Shown here piece after piece: positions 5,891 to 12,750 of a stretch of DNA of 12,750 nt. The notes beneath the pieces are model-generated. The model did not search any database, was not told the origin of the DNA, and saw nothing but the letters and a program-made list of their open reading frames with translations. Each line of letters begins with the position of its first letter. The first letter of the stretch is position 1. Location of the stretch: the NCBI GenBank assembly GCA_027365715.1, contig DAHXLZ010000341.1, positions 1 to 12,750 of the forward strand, written 5' to 3'. Source of the DNA: Methanomassiliicoccales archaeon. GTDB taxonomy: Archaea; Thermoplasmatota; Thermoplasmata; Sysuiplasmatales; Sysuiplasmataceae. The translations under genes and the position numbers were made by a program.

Positions 5891-7153
5891 ATGGCAGTTA
5901 CTGTCCGGGAAATTATTGCGCTCATAATTCTTGTTTTCACGTATGCTCTAATTTCATTTAACAGGAGCGGCAGGAATCGCATCGATCTTCCTGCCGCTGC
6001 TCTGGCCGGTGGCATGCTGATGCTTCTCACCGGTGTCGTGAGCCCTGCACAGGCAATTGCAGGCATAAGCTGGAGCACCATCCTGCTGATACTCGGCATG
6101 ATGCTGATTGTGTCATCCATGGAAGCAGTAGGTTTCTTCAGGTGGATATCCTCGAAAGTCGTCCGGACTTCCAGGCCGTCCTATCTGCTCATTCTTGTAT
6201 GCTGCACAACCGCGCTGCTTTCGGCCCTGATACTCAACGATGCCGTCGTTCTCATATTCACGCCAGTCATCATCATGGCTGCCAGAAGGATGGGAATATC
6301 TGCCGTGCCTTATCTGGTGATGGAGGCCATCAGCTCAAACATCGGCAGCGCGGCTACAGAAGTCGGCAATCCTCAGAATGCATACATAGCAAACATCTCA
6401 GGTGTTCCTTTTCACACCTTTACAGCTCTTGCTCTGGCGCCGACTCTGCTGGCTCTGACAGCGGCGATTCTTATTGCCTTTTTCATCGGCAGAAAGCATC
6501 TCAGGCTGGGCATCCATCGCAGTGCCGCATCAGCATCTGATGATGTGGCCGTAAAGCGGGGTCCGCTGATATTCATGACCGTTCTTGTTTCCGCTGTGTT
6601 CGCAGGCTTCTACACATCCTATCTCACACACTTTCCAATCTATGCAATCGCACTGATTGGCGGGGTAGCCTCGCTTGTTTCCGTGCCATTCATTTCAGAC
6701 AGATCAAACCAGGACATCCTTCAGAAGGTGGACTGGGGAATACTTATGTTTTTCATAGGGTTGTTTGTGCTGATTTCAGGCGTTGAGTCTTCGGGCCTGC
6801 TGAGCAGTATTCTGCTCTCATTCCAGAGTCTTTCCGGAGGCGCAGTTGATACGGTCGGAGGCATGACAGTTCTTTCTGCGCTGCTGTCAAATATGACAAG
6901 CAATGTTCCTGCCGTTCTGCTTCTGGCACCCGTCGTCCTGCACCATCCTTCCACAGGGCTGTGGTTAACACTTGCTCTCAGTTCCACCTTTGCAGGCAAC
7001 GCCACAATAATCGGCGCAGCGGCTAACGTTATCGTCGTGCGAACCGCATCCAGGGAAGGGGTGCGAATCACTCTGCCGGAGTTTGTGAAATATGGTATTC
7101 CAATAACCGCAGTGTCGCTTGTCCTGACGGTTTTGCTTCTCTCTCCGGTCTGA
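5891..7153 (+). CDS. ArsB/NhaD/SLC13-type ion transporter permease
   Basis: 420-residue polytopic membrane protein of the ion transporter (IT) superfamily. Two internal repeats can be seen. The first has ILNDAVVLIFTPVI at 114-127 and SSNIGSAATEVGNPQN at 148-163. The second has LLSNMTSNVPAVLLLAPV at 331-348 and STFAGNATIIGAAANV at 365-380. These are the paired re-entrant/clamshell regions whose Asn/Ser/Thr residues bind Na+ and anion in relatives. VDWGILMFFIGLFVLISGVE at 280-299 is also typical of the ArsB/P-permease branch. Likely substrates are an inorganic anion, a dicarboxylate, or Na+/H+ exchange; an arsenite role is not indicated, because no arsR, arsA or arsC is nearby. ATG follows the TATA-like box closely. 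Its stop is only 14 bases from the stop of the convergent GTPase gene. Confidence 0.85.
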   Translation: MAVTVREIIALIILVFTYALISFNRSGRNRIDLPAAALAGGMLMLLTGVVSPAQAIAGISWSTILLILGMMLIVSSMEAVGFFRWISSKVVRTSRPSYLLILVCCTTALLSALILNDAVVLIFTPVIIMAARRMGISAVPYLVMEAISSNIGSAATEVGNPQNAYIANISGVPFHTFTALALAPTLLALTAAILIAFFIGRKHLRLGIHRSAASASDDVAVKRGPLIFMTVLVSAVFAGFYTSYLTHFPIYAIALIGGVASLVSVPFISDRSNQDILQKVDWGILMFFIGLFVLISGVESSGLLSSILLSFQSLSGGAVDTVGGMTVLSALLSNMTSNVPAVLLLAPVVLHHPSTGLWLTLALSSTFAGNATIIGAAANVIVVRTASREGVRITLPEFVKYGIPITAVSLVLTVLLLSPV

Positions 7154-7167
7154 TGCAAGGGGTGGAA

Positions 7168-8271
7168 TTACCTTCTTGCCACTATGGTTATTACGTCCCT
7201 GTCTTCCATCACATGGTCAAGGCCAACTGTCTGTCCGGGGAATCTCGAACTCGGGCCCCATATCAGCGCATATCTGAATCTCTTTCTCAAATCCCTGTGA
7301 AGTATGTCACAGACCTCACCCACTGTGCATCCGCCCTTAACAAGAAGGGGGACTTTCATATCCGCCTCCCTTCCTGGAGGTTTAAGGTAAACCCTGAGGA
7401 ACTTCAGCTCCTGGTATATCGTGTCCTTCAGCCTGTCGATGCCAATGCCTTTCTCAGCCGATATTGCCAGCGGGTCAAAAGGCGCAAGTTTCTTCATCAG
7501 TTTGTCCACTGCTTCGGTTGATGCAAGATCCAGTTTGTTTATGCAGGCGAATGCAGGCAGATAAATTCTGTTGTCTGTTATCGCATCTATCAGCCTGTCT
7601 TCATCTGCATCTTCCCTTATCACCACATCCGCATTGTAAATCTGGAATTCGGCGAGCATCGACTTCACATCTCTTTCAGTCAAATGCGGATTAGAGACTG
7701 TGAAACTGACGCTGACGCCCCCTCTGCTGCGTTTGCTTATGGATATGTTGGGCTTTGCTGTATTGACCCTTATGCCGCTGCCGTGAAGCTCGTTGATAAG
7801 AATCGATATGTTGTTTTCAAAAACATCAACCATCAGCACTATGAGATCGGCAGTCCTCACTACTGATATTACCTCCCTGCCGCGGCCCTTTCCCTTTGAC
7901 GCATCCTTAATCAGACCGGGAAGGTCAAGAATCTGTATCTTGGCGCCCTTGTACTCCATCAATCCCGGAATGACAGTGAGTGTCGTAAATGCATAAGCGG
8001 CTACCTCGCTCTGTGCATTAGTGATTTTGTTTAGAATGGTTGACTTCCCGACACTGGGGAAACCCACGAGCGCAACAGTCGCGTTTCCGCTCTTCCGGAC
8101 GCCATAACCTTCACTCATGCCGCCACCGGCTGATTTTCTCTTCTCAGATTCCATCCGGAGCCTCGCAAGTTTTGCTTTGAGGAGACCTATGTGGTGCTGA
8201 CTCTTCTTGTTGTAGGAAGTCTTCTTGATTTCCTCTTCTGTCTCTCTTATCTGCTCCTCTACGTTTGGCAT
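7168..8271 (-). CDS. DRG-type GTPase with TGS domain (Obg/HflX superfamily)
   Basis: 367-residue GTP-binding protein of the DRG family, conserved in archaea and eukaryotes and associated with ribosomes and translation. Order seen: a basic, coiled N-terminal helix region (about 1-47) as in DRG1/DRG2; P-loop GFPSVGKS at 70-77; G2 threonines in AYAFTTLT at 92-99; G3 DLPG at 116-119; an inserted DRG-type segment with RGGVSVSFT around 183-191; G4 NKLD at 245-248; G5 SAEK at 271-274; a C-terminal TGS domain from about 293, ending with HVMEDRDVITIVARR. All nucleotide-binding motifs are intact. The ATG at 8271 gives the normal family N terminus. Expression is divergent from the zinc-ribbon membrane protein gene, and the 3' end faces the ion transporter. 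No DFRP-like partner gene is nearby. Confidence 0.93.
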   Translation of the reverse strand: MPNVEEQIRETEEEIKKTSYNKKSQHHIGLLKAKLARLRMESEKRKSAGGGMSEGYGVRKSGNATVALVGFPSVGKSTILNKITNAQSEVAAYAFTTLTVIPGLMEYKGAKIQILDLPGLIKDASKGKGRGREVISVVRTADLIVLMVDVFENNISILINELHGSGIRVNTAKPNISISKRSRGGVSVSFTVSNPHLTERDVKSMLAEFQIYNADVVIREDADEDRLIDAITDNRIYLPAFACINKLDLASTEAVDKLMKKLAPFDPLAISAEKGIGIDRLKDTIYQELKFLRVYLKPPGREADMKVPLLVKGGCTVGEVCDILHRDLRKRFRYALIWGPSSRFPGQTVGLDHVMEDRDVITIVARR

Positions 8272-8314
8272 CTTCTCAGCAGTCCGTCTATTTCATTTCA
8301 GTTTGGGTGTAGCT

Positions 8315-8342
8315 GTATCATCTTCAAAATGGTTGGTATCAT
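8315..8342. repeat. Direct repeat GTATCAT in the divergent intergenic region
   Basis: GTATCAT occurs at 8315-8321 and again at 8336-8342, start to start 21 bases, about two helical turns. It lies between the divergent GTPase and zinc-ribbon protein genes, where a dimeric regulator could bind on one DNA face. Seven-base repeats can arise by chance. Confidence 0.35.
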
Positions 8343-8429
8343 TAATTGTTATTCATTGATCTGATGGAAACATACACCTGCACAGATTGCGCGTATACTC
8401 CAGTCCCGCCCGGAAACATCGGCAAAGAG

Positions 8430-8437
8430 TTATATCA
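8430..8437 (+). promoter_or_regulatory. TATA-like box of the zinc-ribbon membrane protein gene
   Basis: TTATATCA centred on 8433. A transcription start about 25 bases later, near 8458, leaves a leader of about 13 bases before ATG 8471 and excludes the upstream in-frame ATG at 8387. Confidence 0.55.
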
Positions 8438-8470
8438 ATAGTCATTTTCAGCCATGCAGGAAATAAATCA

Positions 8471-9463
8471 ATGCAGGATCAAGAAGGCTCGGGCACTACG
8501 GGACTTCCGGGCATGCTGAAGTCAATACTCGGAGGGCAGATCTCCAGGGTAAGGGGAAAGCGGGAAGGAATAATAATTGCGTTTGTAATTGTAGGAATCC
8601 TTTCAACACTGCTGCTGTTTTTTGCCCCTCAATCTCTGTTCACATATCTCATAATGCCTATTGCGGCTTTTGCTCTGCCGTATTATATGGGCAACAAGAG
8701 GCTCAAGAATATACTCATTGCTGGTCTGCTTTTTCTCGTCGTCGTCTCTTTACTGTTTGATGCGAGTTTTTCGGTGGCGCTGTATAGCAACTCCACTGTC
8801 ACACAGGCCAACTCAGTCAACGCCCCCGGTTTTTATTTCAAGAGCGGAGATGTCAGGCCCTCTGTCGGAAACTCCAACACCGTGTTTTCCTTCCACGCAG
8901 GCTTCTACCATCCATCAAATGCGAGCGGCGCGCCGCAACTCGTGGTTGTCCTTTTTTCTACATCGACCACTGTAAGGCTTAATTCATCCATGGTTGCAGT
9001 TTCGAGTACAAATGCAGGCAGCGGTGAAACGCTAACCAATTACAGTTTCAATACAACACTGCCTGCAAATCAGGTATTTGTTTATCACTTTGGTGCAAAC
9101 ATTTCAGGCAGCTGGATAAGCACATCCGCATCTGTGGCATCCACTTCATCCCAGACACAGACATTTCTCAGTCTGATGGGTTACAACCTGGGTCTGAGCA
9201 CAATTGTTATTTTTGTCTTTGTCGGCGTATTTTACTACGGAATAGTTCTGGTATTCGTGCTTCTCAGGAAGAACAACAGGCGGAGGGATGAAATTCTCTC
9301 AGGAAGAGCCAGATCTCCGGGCGTAATGCCAAAGAGCAAACCGAAGGATTCCGGCAGGAGCACTAAAACTGTCAAGAAAGAGAAATGGGTATGCAGTTCC
9401 TGTGGTTCGGAAGTAGATGCCAGTTCTGAAAAGTGCAGCAGCTGCGGTGAGAAATTCGACTAA
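8471..9463 (+). CDS. Unrecognised membrane protein with ectodomain and C-terminal zinc ribbon
   Basis: 330 residues; I do not recognise the family. Hydrophobic segments lie at about 32-52, 55-72, 79-97 and 242-265. Between the third and fourth is a Ser/Thr/Asn-rich domain of about 140 residues, probably beta-rich, with several N-X-S/T sequons (near 107, 150, 171, 190, 194, 210), so it is likely outside the cell and glycosylated. Basic loops GNKRLK (74-79) and RKNNRRR (266-272) agree with that topology by the positive-inside rule. The cytoplasmic tail has a basic linker and a zinc ribbon, CSSC at 308-311 and CSSC at 322-325, separated by ten residues. I start at ATG 8471 because the TATA-like box at 8430 lies inside the longer frame from 8387, whose extra 28 residues look non-coding. 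A signalling or sensing role is speculation. Confidence 0.75.
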   Translation: MQDQEGSGTTGLPGMLKSILGGQISRVRGKREGIIIAFVIVGILSTLLLFFAPQSLFTYLIMPIAAFALPYYMGNKRLKNILIAGLLFLVVVSLLFDASFSVALYSNSTVTQANSVNAPGFYFKSGDVRPSVGNSNTVFSFHAGFYHPSNASGAPQLVVVLFSTSTTVRLNSSMVAVSSTNAGSGETLTNYSFNTTLPANQVFVYHFGANISGSWISTSASVASTSSQTQTFLSLMGYNLGLSTIVIFVFVGVFYYGIVLVFVLLRKNNRRRDEILSGRARSPGVMPKSKPKDSGRSTKTVKKEKWVCSSCGSEVDASSEKCSSCGEKFD

Positions 9464-9515
9464 ACCATGCGCATCGTGTATGTGTTCACTCACTTTCGGC
9501 TCCCTTTCAGTGTGA

Positions 9516-9523
9516 TATAAATA
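9516..9523 (+). promoter_or_regulatory. TATA box of the top6B-top6A operon
   Basis: TATAAATA is a near-consensus archaeal TATA box and the strongest in the window. The expected transcription start is near 9544, downstream of the GTG at 9528, so that codon would not be in the message. This favours ATG 9597 as the top6B start, with a leader of roughly 50 bases. Confidence 0.7.
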
Positions 9524-9596
9524 CCCTGTGTCAATCTACATTCAAACAGACAGCGCCCGGCGTGAAGTGAAGCGCTGCGTCAGCGGGTTGGATGGG

Positions 9597-11591
9597 ATGG
9601 CAACAATAGCAGAGGAAATGGCCAGGAAGCAGAAGGAGATTTCTGTTTCGGAGTTTTTTGAAAGGAACAGACAGATTCTCGGTTTCGATTCGACTGTTAA
9701 GGCGCTTATTGTGGCTGTAAAGGAAGCAGTCGACAATTCGCTGGACGCATGTGAAGAAGCGATGATTCTTCCGGAACTCGATGTGACGATTTCTAAAATC
9801 AGTCAGAATGAGTACAGAGTGGTTGTAAAGGACAACGGCCCCGGCGTTGTCAGGATACAGATTCCAAACGTCTTCGGAAGGCTCCTTTATGGTTCAAGGT
9901 TCCACGCAATAAGGCAATCGAGGGGGCAGCAGGGAATCGGCATATCTGCCGTTGTGATGTACTCGCAGATTACGACAGGGCAGGCGACGCGTATCTGGTC
10001 AAAGGTGGCGGAAACAGACGTTGCCAATGATATTTTTCTCACGATAGACACTAAGAAGAACAAGCCTGTGGTGCTCAAGGAAGACCATATGGTGTGGGAG
10101 GAGGGTGGTGTGCGAATTGAGCATGGCACAAAACTTGAGTTCTCCATGGTCGGCAGATATGTTACCGGAAAGCAATCGGTTATCGAATATCTCAAGAGCA
10201 CCGCGGTTGTCAATCCTCACGCCACCTTGCGATACACCGATCCTGAGGGGAAAACTTTCCTTTTTGAAAGAGCCACTCAGACAATGCCTCCAAAAGCCAT
10301 AGAAATAAAACCACACCCATACGGGCTGGAAATAGGCACGCTGATCAACATGCTTGCCTACACCGATCAGAAAAAACTCTCAATGTTTCTCAGGGAAGAA
10401 TTCTCCAGAATAAGCGATCGCGTCGCCAGGGAAATATGCGAGCGCGCTATGGTTTCACAGGACAGGAGACCACGTGATATATCGCTTGAACAGGCCAAAT
10501 CCCTGCTGAATGCCATTTCACAGACAAAGATAATGGCACCGCAGACCGACTGCCTGAGTCCAATAGGTGAGACGCTGATAAAGAGGGGACTGAAAAACGT
10601 GCTCGGCAGTTTGCGTCCCGAGTTCTATGCCCAGCCGGTTACCAGGCAGCCGGCAGTGTTCGGAGGCAACCCCTTTCAGGTCGAAGTCGGCATAGTATAT
10701 GGAGGAGAACTTCAGGCAGACCAGCAGGTAACCATAATGCGTTATGCCAACAGGGTGCCGCTCCTGTATCAGCAGGGCGCATGTGCCATAACGCAATCCA
10801 TTTCAAGCGTGGACTGGCGCAGATACGGCCTGGACCAGCGGGGGGGAACCGGTATACCGTTCGGTCCAGCGGTGATTCTCGTTCACGTGCTTTCGACAAA
10901 GCTTCCGTTCACATCAGAATCCAAGGAGGCAATTGCGCCCATACCTGAAATCATGCAGGAGATTGATCTGGCGCTGAAAATATGTGCAAGGAATCTCAAG
11001 TCTCATCTCAACAAGAAAGAGACGAAGAGCAAGGCAGCAGTTAAATTCGACATTGTTACTGAGATTGTGCCGAAGATCGCGGAAAAGACATCTGCGGTTC
11101 TGGAAAGACCCGTGCCTGACATATCCAGAACAATTACAAAGATCATGAACGTCGTCTACATTGAGGACGGCGTCGAATTTGATGCAAAGAAAAAGATTGC
11201 CAGAGGTTTTGTCAGAATCAGGAATTACACCGCAAAGAAGCAGAGCATGAAGCTGCACGCTCTCGTGCCTGCCGAGCGTATAAGCGCAGGCAGTGTTACT
11301 CCATCTCCCACTGAACTTACGGCCGACGGAAAACTGACGTGGGACATTCTTAAAATTCAGCCTCTTGAGATTATGGAACTGCACTTCGAGCTGAAAGGAC
11401 TGGAAAAGGACGATTATACTGAAAATGAAATTTACATCAGCGACATTAATCCGGCAACCGTGATAGGTGCCGAACAGCTCCCCGGAGACTGGGGTATTAA
11501 GACCTTCGAATTTGAAACAGAGGAGCCGGAACCTGAAGCGGCTGAGTCGGCTGACTATGATGAAGAAGGCGGTGAACTGAGTGAAGAGTGA
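9597..11591 (+). CDS. top6B: DNA topoisomerase VI subunit B (ATPase)
   Basis: ATPase subunit of the type IIB topoisomerase; ATP binding dimerises it and drives DNA strand passage through a double break made by subunit A. From ATG 9597 it has 664 residues and begins [21 protein letters not shown], the family-typical N terminus. GHKL motifs: EAVDNSLDA at 43-51 with Mg-binding N47; KDNGPGV at 78-84 with D79; [11 protein letters not shown] at 108-118. A helix-two-turn-helix region and transducer domain follow, with the switch lysine K443 in [10 protein letters not shown]-terminal domain from about 510 is probably Ig-like, as in the larger methanogen enzyme, and the protein ends in a very acidic tail (about 639-664). 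The frame extends up to a GTG at 9528, but that lies 5 bases after the TATA box. Last 11 bases overlap top6A. Confidence 0.95.
   Translation: MATIAEEMARKQKEISVSEFFERNRQILGFDSTVKALIVAVKEAVDNSLDACEEAMILPELDVTISKISQNEYRVVVKDNGPGVVRIQIPNVFGRLLYGSRFHAIRQSRGQQGIGISAVVMYSQITTGQATRIWSKVAETDVANDIFLTIDTKKNKPVVLKEDHMVWEEGGVRIEHGTKLEFSMVGRYVTGKQSVIEYLKSTAVVNPHATLRYTDPEGKTFLFERATQTMPPKAIEIKPHPYGLEIGTLINMLAYTDQKKLSMFLREEFSRISDRVAREICERAMVSQDRRPRDISLEQAKSLLNAISQTKIMAPQTDCLSPIGETLIKRGLKNVLGSLRPEFYAQPVTRQPAVFGGNPFQVEVGIVYGGELQADQQVTIMRYANRVPLLYQQGACAITQSISSVDWRRYGLDQRGGTGIPFGPAVILVHVLSTKLPFTSESKEAIAPIPEIMQEIDLALKICARNLKSHLNKKETKSKAAVKFDIVTEIVPKIAEKTSAVLERPVPDISRTITKIMNVVYIEDGVEFDAKKKIARGFVRIRNYTAKKQSMKLHALVPAERISAGSVTPSPTELTADGKLTWDILKIQPLEIMELHFELKGLEKDDYTENEIYISDINPATVIGAEQLPGDWGIKTFEFETEEPEPEAAESADYDEEGGELSEE
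11571..11575 (+). promoter_or_regulatory. Shine-Dalgarno site of top6A
   Basis: GGTGA, complementary to the 16S rRNA 3' end, lies 5 bases before the GTG at 11581 and inside the top6B coding end. It fixes the GTG as the top6A start and points to translational coupling. Confidence 0.6.
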
Positions 11592-12681
11592 AGACGGACA
11601 GATTGGCATTGCGAAGGAGAAGCTGATAGAGATTGCCGAGTCAATCTACTCCCAGTTTGAGAAGGGGGACATTCCAAATATGGTTCTGCCCCTCAGAACC
11701 AAGGCAAACATACGCTTCGACAGCAAGAGCAATGTCTGGAAGTACGGCAGGGCGCAGGGGATCAGGAGCGCTAAGAAGGCTGTAGGCGCATACATGCTGC
11801 TGAGGACCGTTTATATGCTCGAATTCATCGAGCAGATGATATCCGACTCAAAATCATCCACTCTGAGAGAGATGTACTATATCTCGGAAGGCTGGGGGAA
11901 GGCAAAATTCGGCTCACAGGACGAGTCTGACAAACTTGCAGAAGACCTGGAAATAATAACCAAATGTCTGAGGGAGGATTTCAAACTCAGACCTGAAGAA
12001 GACGGGGCCAGGGTGATGGGGAATCTGACCATTGAGGAGATGGACAGGAAGGGGAAGAAGAAGAAGATCAACTGCAGGGACGACGTGGGAGATTCCGGAT
12101 ACAGTGTACCGTATAATGTTGAAAAGGAAAAGGTCAAGTTACTTTCAAGCGATGCCGACTTCGTCATTGCCATTGAAACAGGCGGTATGTTCGACAGACT
12201 CGTTGAGAATGGTTTTGATGAGAATTTCAGGGCGGTGCTGGTCCATCTGAAAGGGCAGCCTGCAAGGAGCACCAGGCGTTTCGTAAAGCGGCTGAATGAG
12301 GAACTGAAACTCCCCGTTGTCACATTCACAGATGGCGATCCCTGGTCATTCAGGATACACGCATCGATTGCCTACGGCGCAATCAAAACTGCGCACATAT
12401 CCGAATATCTGGCGACGCCGACGGCCGAGTTCATAGGCATAACGGCATCTGACATACTCAATTACGACCTCCCGACAGATAAGCTCTCGGACGTCGATAT
12501 CAAGGCGCTGGAGGCAGAACTGACCGACCCGAGGTTCAATGAACCATTCTGGAAGTCGGAGATCGAGACGATGCTCGAAAACAAAAAGAAGGCGGAACAG
12601 CAGGCTCTTGCAAAATACGGCCTCGATTATGTTACGGACACATACCTGCCGGAGAAACTGAAGCAGGCAGGCATAATCTGA
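11581..12681 (+). CDS. top6A: DNA topoisomerase VI subunit A (Spo11-like, DNA-cleaving)
   Basis: 366 residues, normal family length. It makes the double-strand break in topoisomerase VI and is the archaeal homologue of Spo11. The winged-helix (CAP-like) domain carries the catalytic tyrosine in [12 protein letters not shown] at 94-105; by alignment with Spo11 the second tyrosine, Y100, attaches to DNA. The Toprim domain has its metal-binding glutamate in [12 protein letters not shown] (E199) and the DxD pair in [18 protein letters not shown] (D251, D253). Conserved [12 protein letters not shown] and a [17 protein letters not shown]-terminal end are also typical. All catalytic residues are present. 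The GTG start overlaps the top6B end by 11 bases, so the two subunits are made together in an operon. The protein partner is Top6B in an A2B2 complex. Confidence 0.96.
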   Translation: MKSEDGQIGIAKEKLIEIAESIYSQFEKGDIPNMVLPLRTKANIRFDSKSNVWKYGRAQGIRSAKKAVGAYMLLRTVYMLEFIEQMISDSKSSTLREMYYISEGWGKAKFGSQDESDKLAEDLEIITKCLREDFKLRPEEDGARVMGNLTIEEMDRKGKKKKINCRDDVGDSGYSVPYNVEKEKVKLLSSDADFVIAIETGGMFDRLVENGFDENFRAVLVHLKGQPARSTRRFVKRLNEELKLPVVTFTDGDPWSFRIHASIAYGAIKTAHISEYLATPTAEFIGITASDILNYDLPTDKLSDVDIKALEAELTDPRFNEPFWKSEIETMLENKKKAEQQALAKYGLDYVTDTYLPEKLKQAGII

Positions 12682-12750
12682 ATGCGGCAGCCCGGATATG
12701 TGCGAAGAGATTCGAAATTCAGCCTCCTGATATTCACTGAACAAACTTTG

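Noticed and set aside
5891..7153. Arsenite resistance assignment for the ion transporter
   Set aside because: The fold matches the ArsB/NhaD/SLC13 group, but no arsenic regulator, ATPase or reductase gene is adjacent, so a specific arsB name is not supported.
7153..7694. Open frames on the plus strand opposite the GTPase gene
   Set aside because: The minus-strand frame has all GTPase motifs; the plus-strand products have none.
8387..8470. 28-codon N-terminal extension of the zinc-ribbon membrane protein
   Set aside because: The TATA-like box at 8430-8437 lies inside it, and the residues are basic and non-hydrophobic, unlike a signal peptide.
10914..11609. 231-codon open frame on the minus strand within top6B
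   Set aside because: It is a long antisense shadow of a highly conserved gene, with Cys/Phe/Leu/Arg-rich translation typical of reverse frames.
12682..12750. Search for a further gene or RNA after top6A
   Set aside because: Only 69 bases remain; no start with a ribosome site, T tract or RNA signature can be supported.

Overview
The window is archaeal. It carries both subunits of DNA topoisomerase VI, an archaeal/eukaryotic DRG-type GTPase with a TGS domain, a VapBC toxin-antitoxin pair, and TATA-like boxes about 25 bases upstream of several start codons, which suggests leaderless or short-leader transcripts. Sampled base composition is near or above 50 % G+C. The style (leaderless starts, membrane protein with a cytoplasmic zinc ribbon) would fit Thermoplasmata-related Euryarchaeota, but that placement is a low-confidence inference. 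The classical Thermoplasmatales are known for having gyrase and lacking topoisomerase VI, so it would have to be a different branch.

Layout. 1-48 is an exact reverse complement of 469-516 inside the first gene, and looks like a fold-back junction at a contig end. 50-2473 (+): a two-gene lysine block, diaminopimelate decarboxylase (lysA, 5' end missing) followed 9 bases later by a DapL-like aminotransferase. 2474-2860: no convincing gene, a few small hairpins and a cluster of TTAGCA motifs. 2861-3518 (+): overlapping vapB-vapC, more AT-rich than the neighbours. 3659-4576 (+): ten-helix EamA/DMT permease. 4577-4888: no gene, two terminator-like T tracts. 4889-5764 (+): ribonuclease HIII-like protein. 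5891-7153 (+): ArsB/NhaD/SLC13-type (ion transporter superfamily) permease. 7168-8271 (-): DRG-type GTPase, convergent with the permease. 8471-9463 (+): unrecognised four-helix membrane protein with a large predicted outside domain and a C-terminal zinc ribbon. 9597-12681 (+): top6B-top6A operon with overlapping ends.

Function. lysA and dapL would act in the aminotransferase variant of the diaminopimelate route to lysine: DapL makes LL-diaminopimelate and LysA decarboxylates the meso form after epimerisation. Top6B and Top6A form one A2B2 enzyme, and the overlapping genes suggest coupled translation. The ribonuclease HIII removes RNA from RNA-DNA hybrids. The remaining genes look like single-gene units with their own promoters.

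I found no CRISPR array, tRNA, rRNA or transposase. I do not see a clearly new multi-gene system. The most useful observations are the edge inverted repeat, an RNase HIII architecture in an archaeon, start-codon corrections from TATA positions, and the uncharacterised zinc-ribbon membrane protein.
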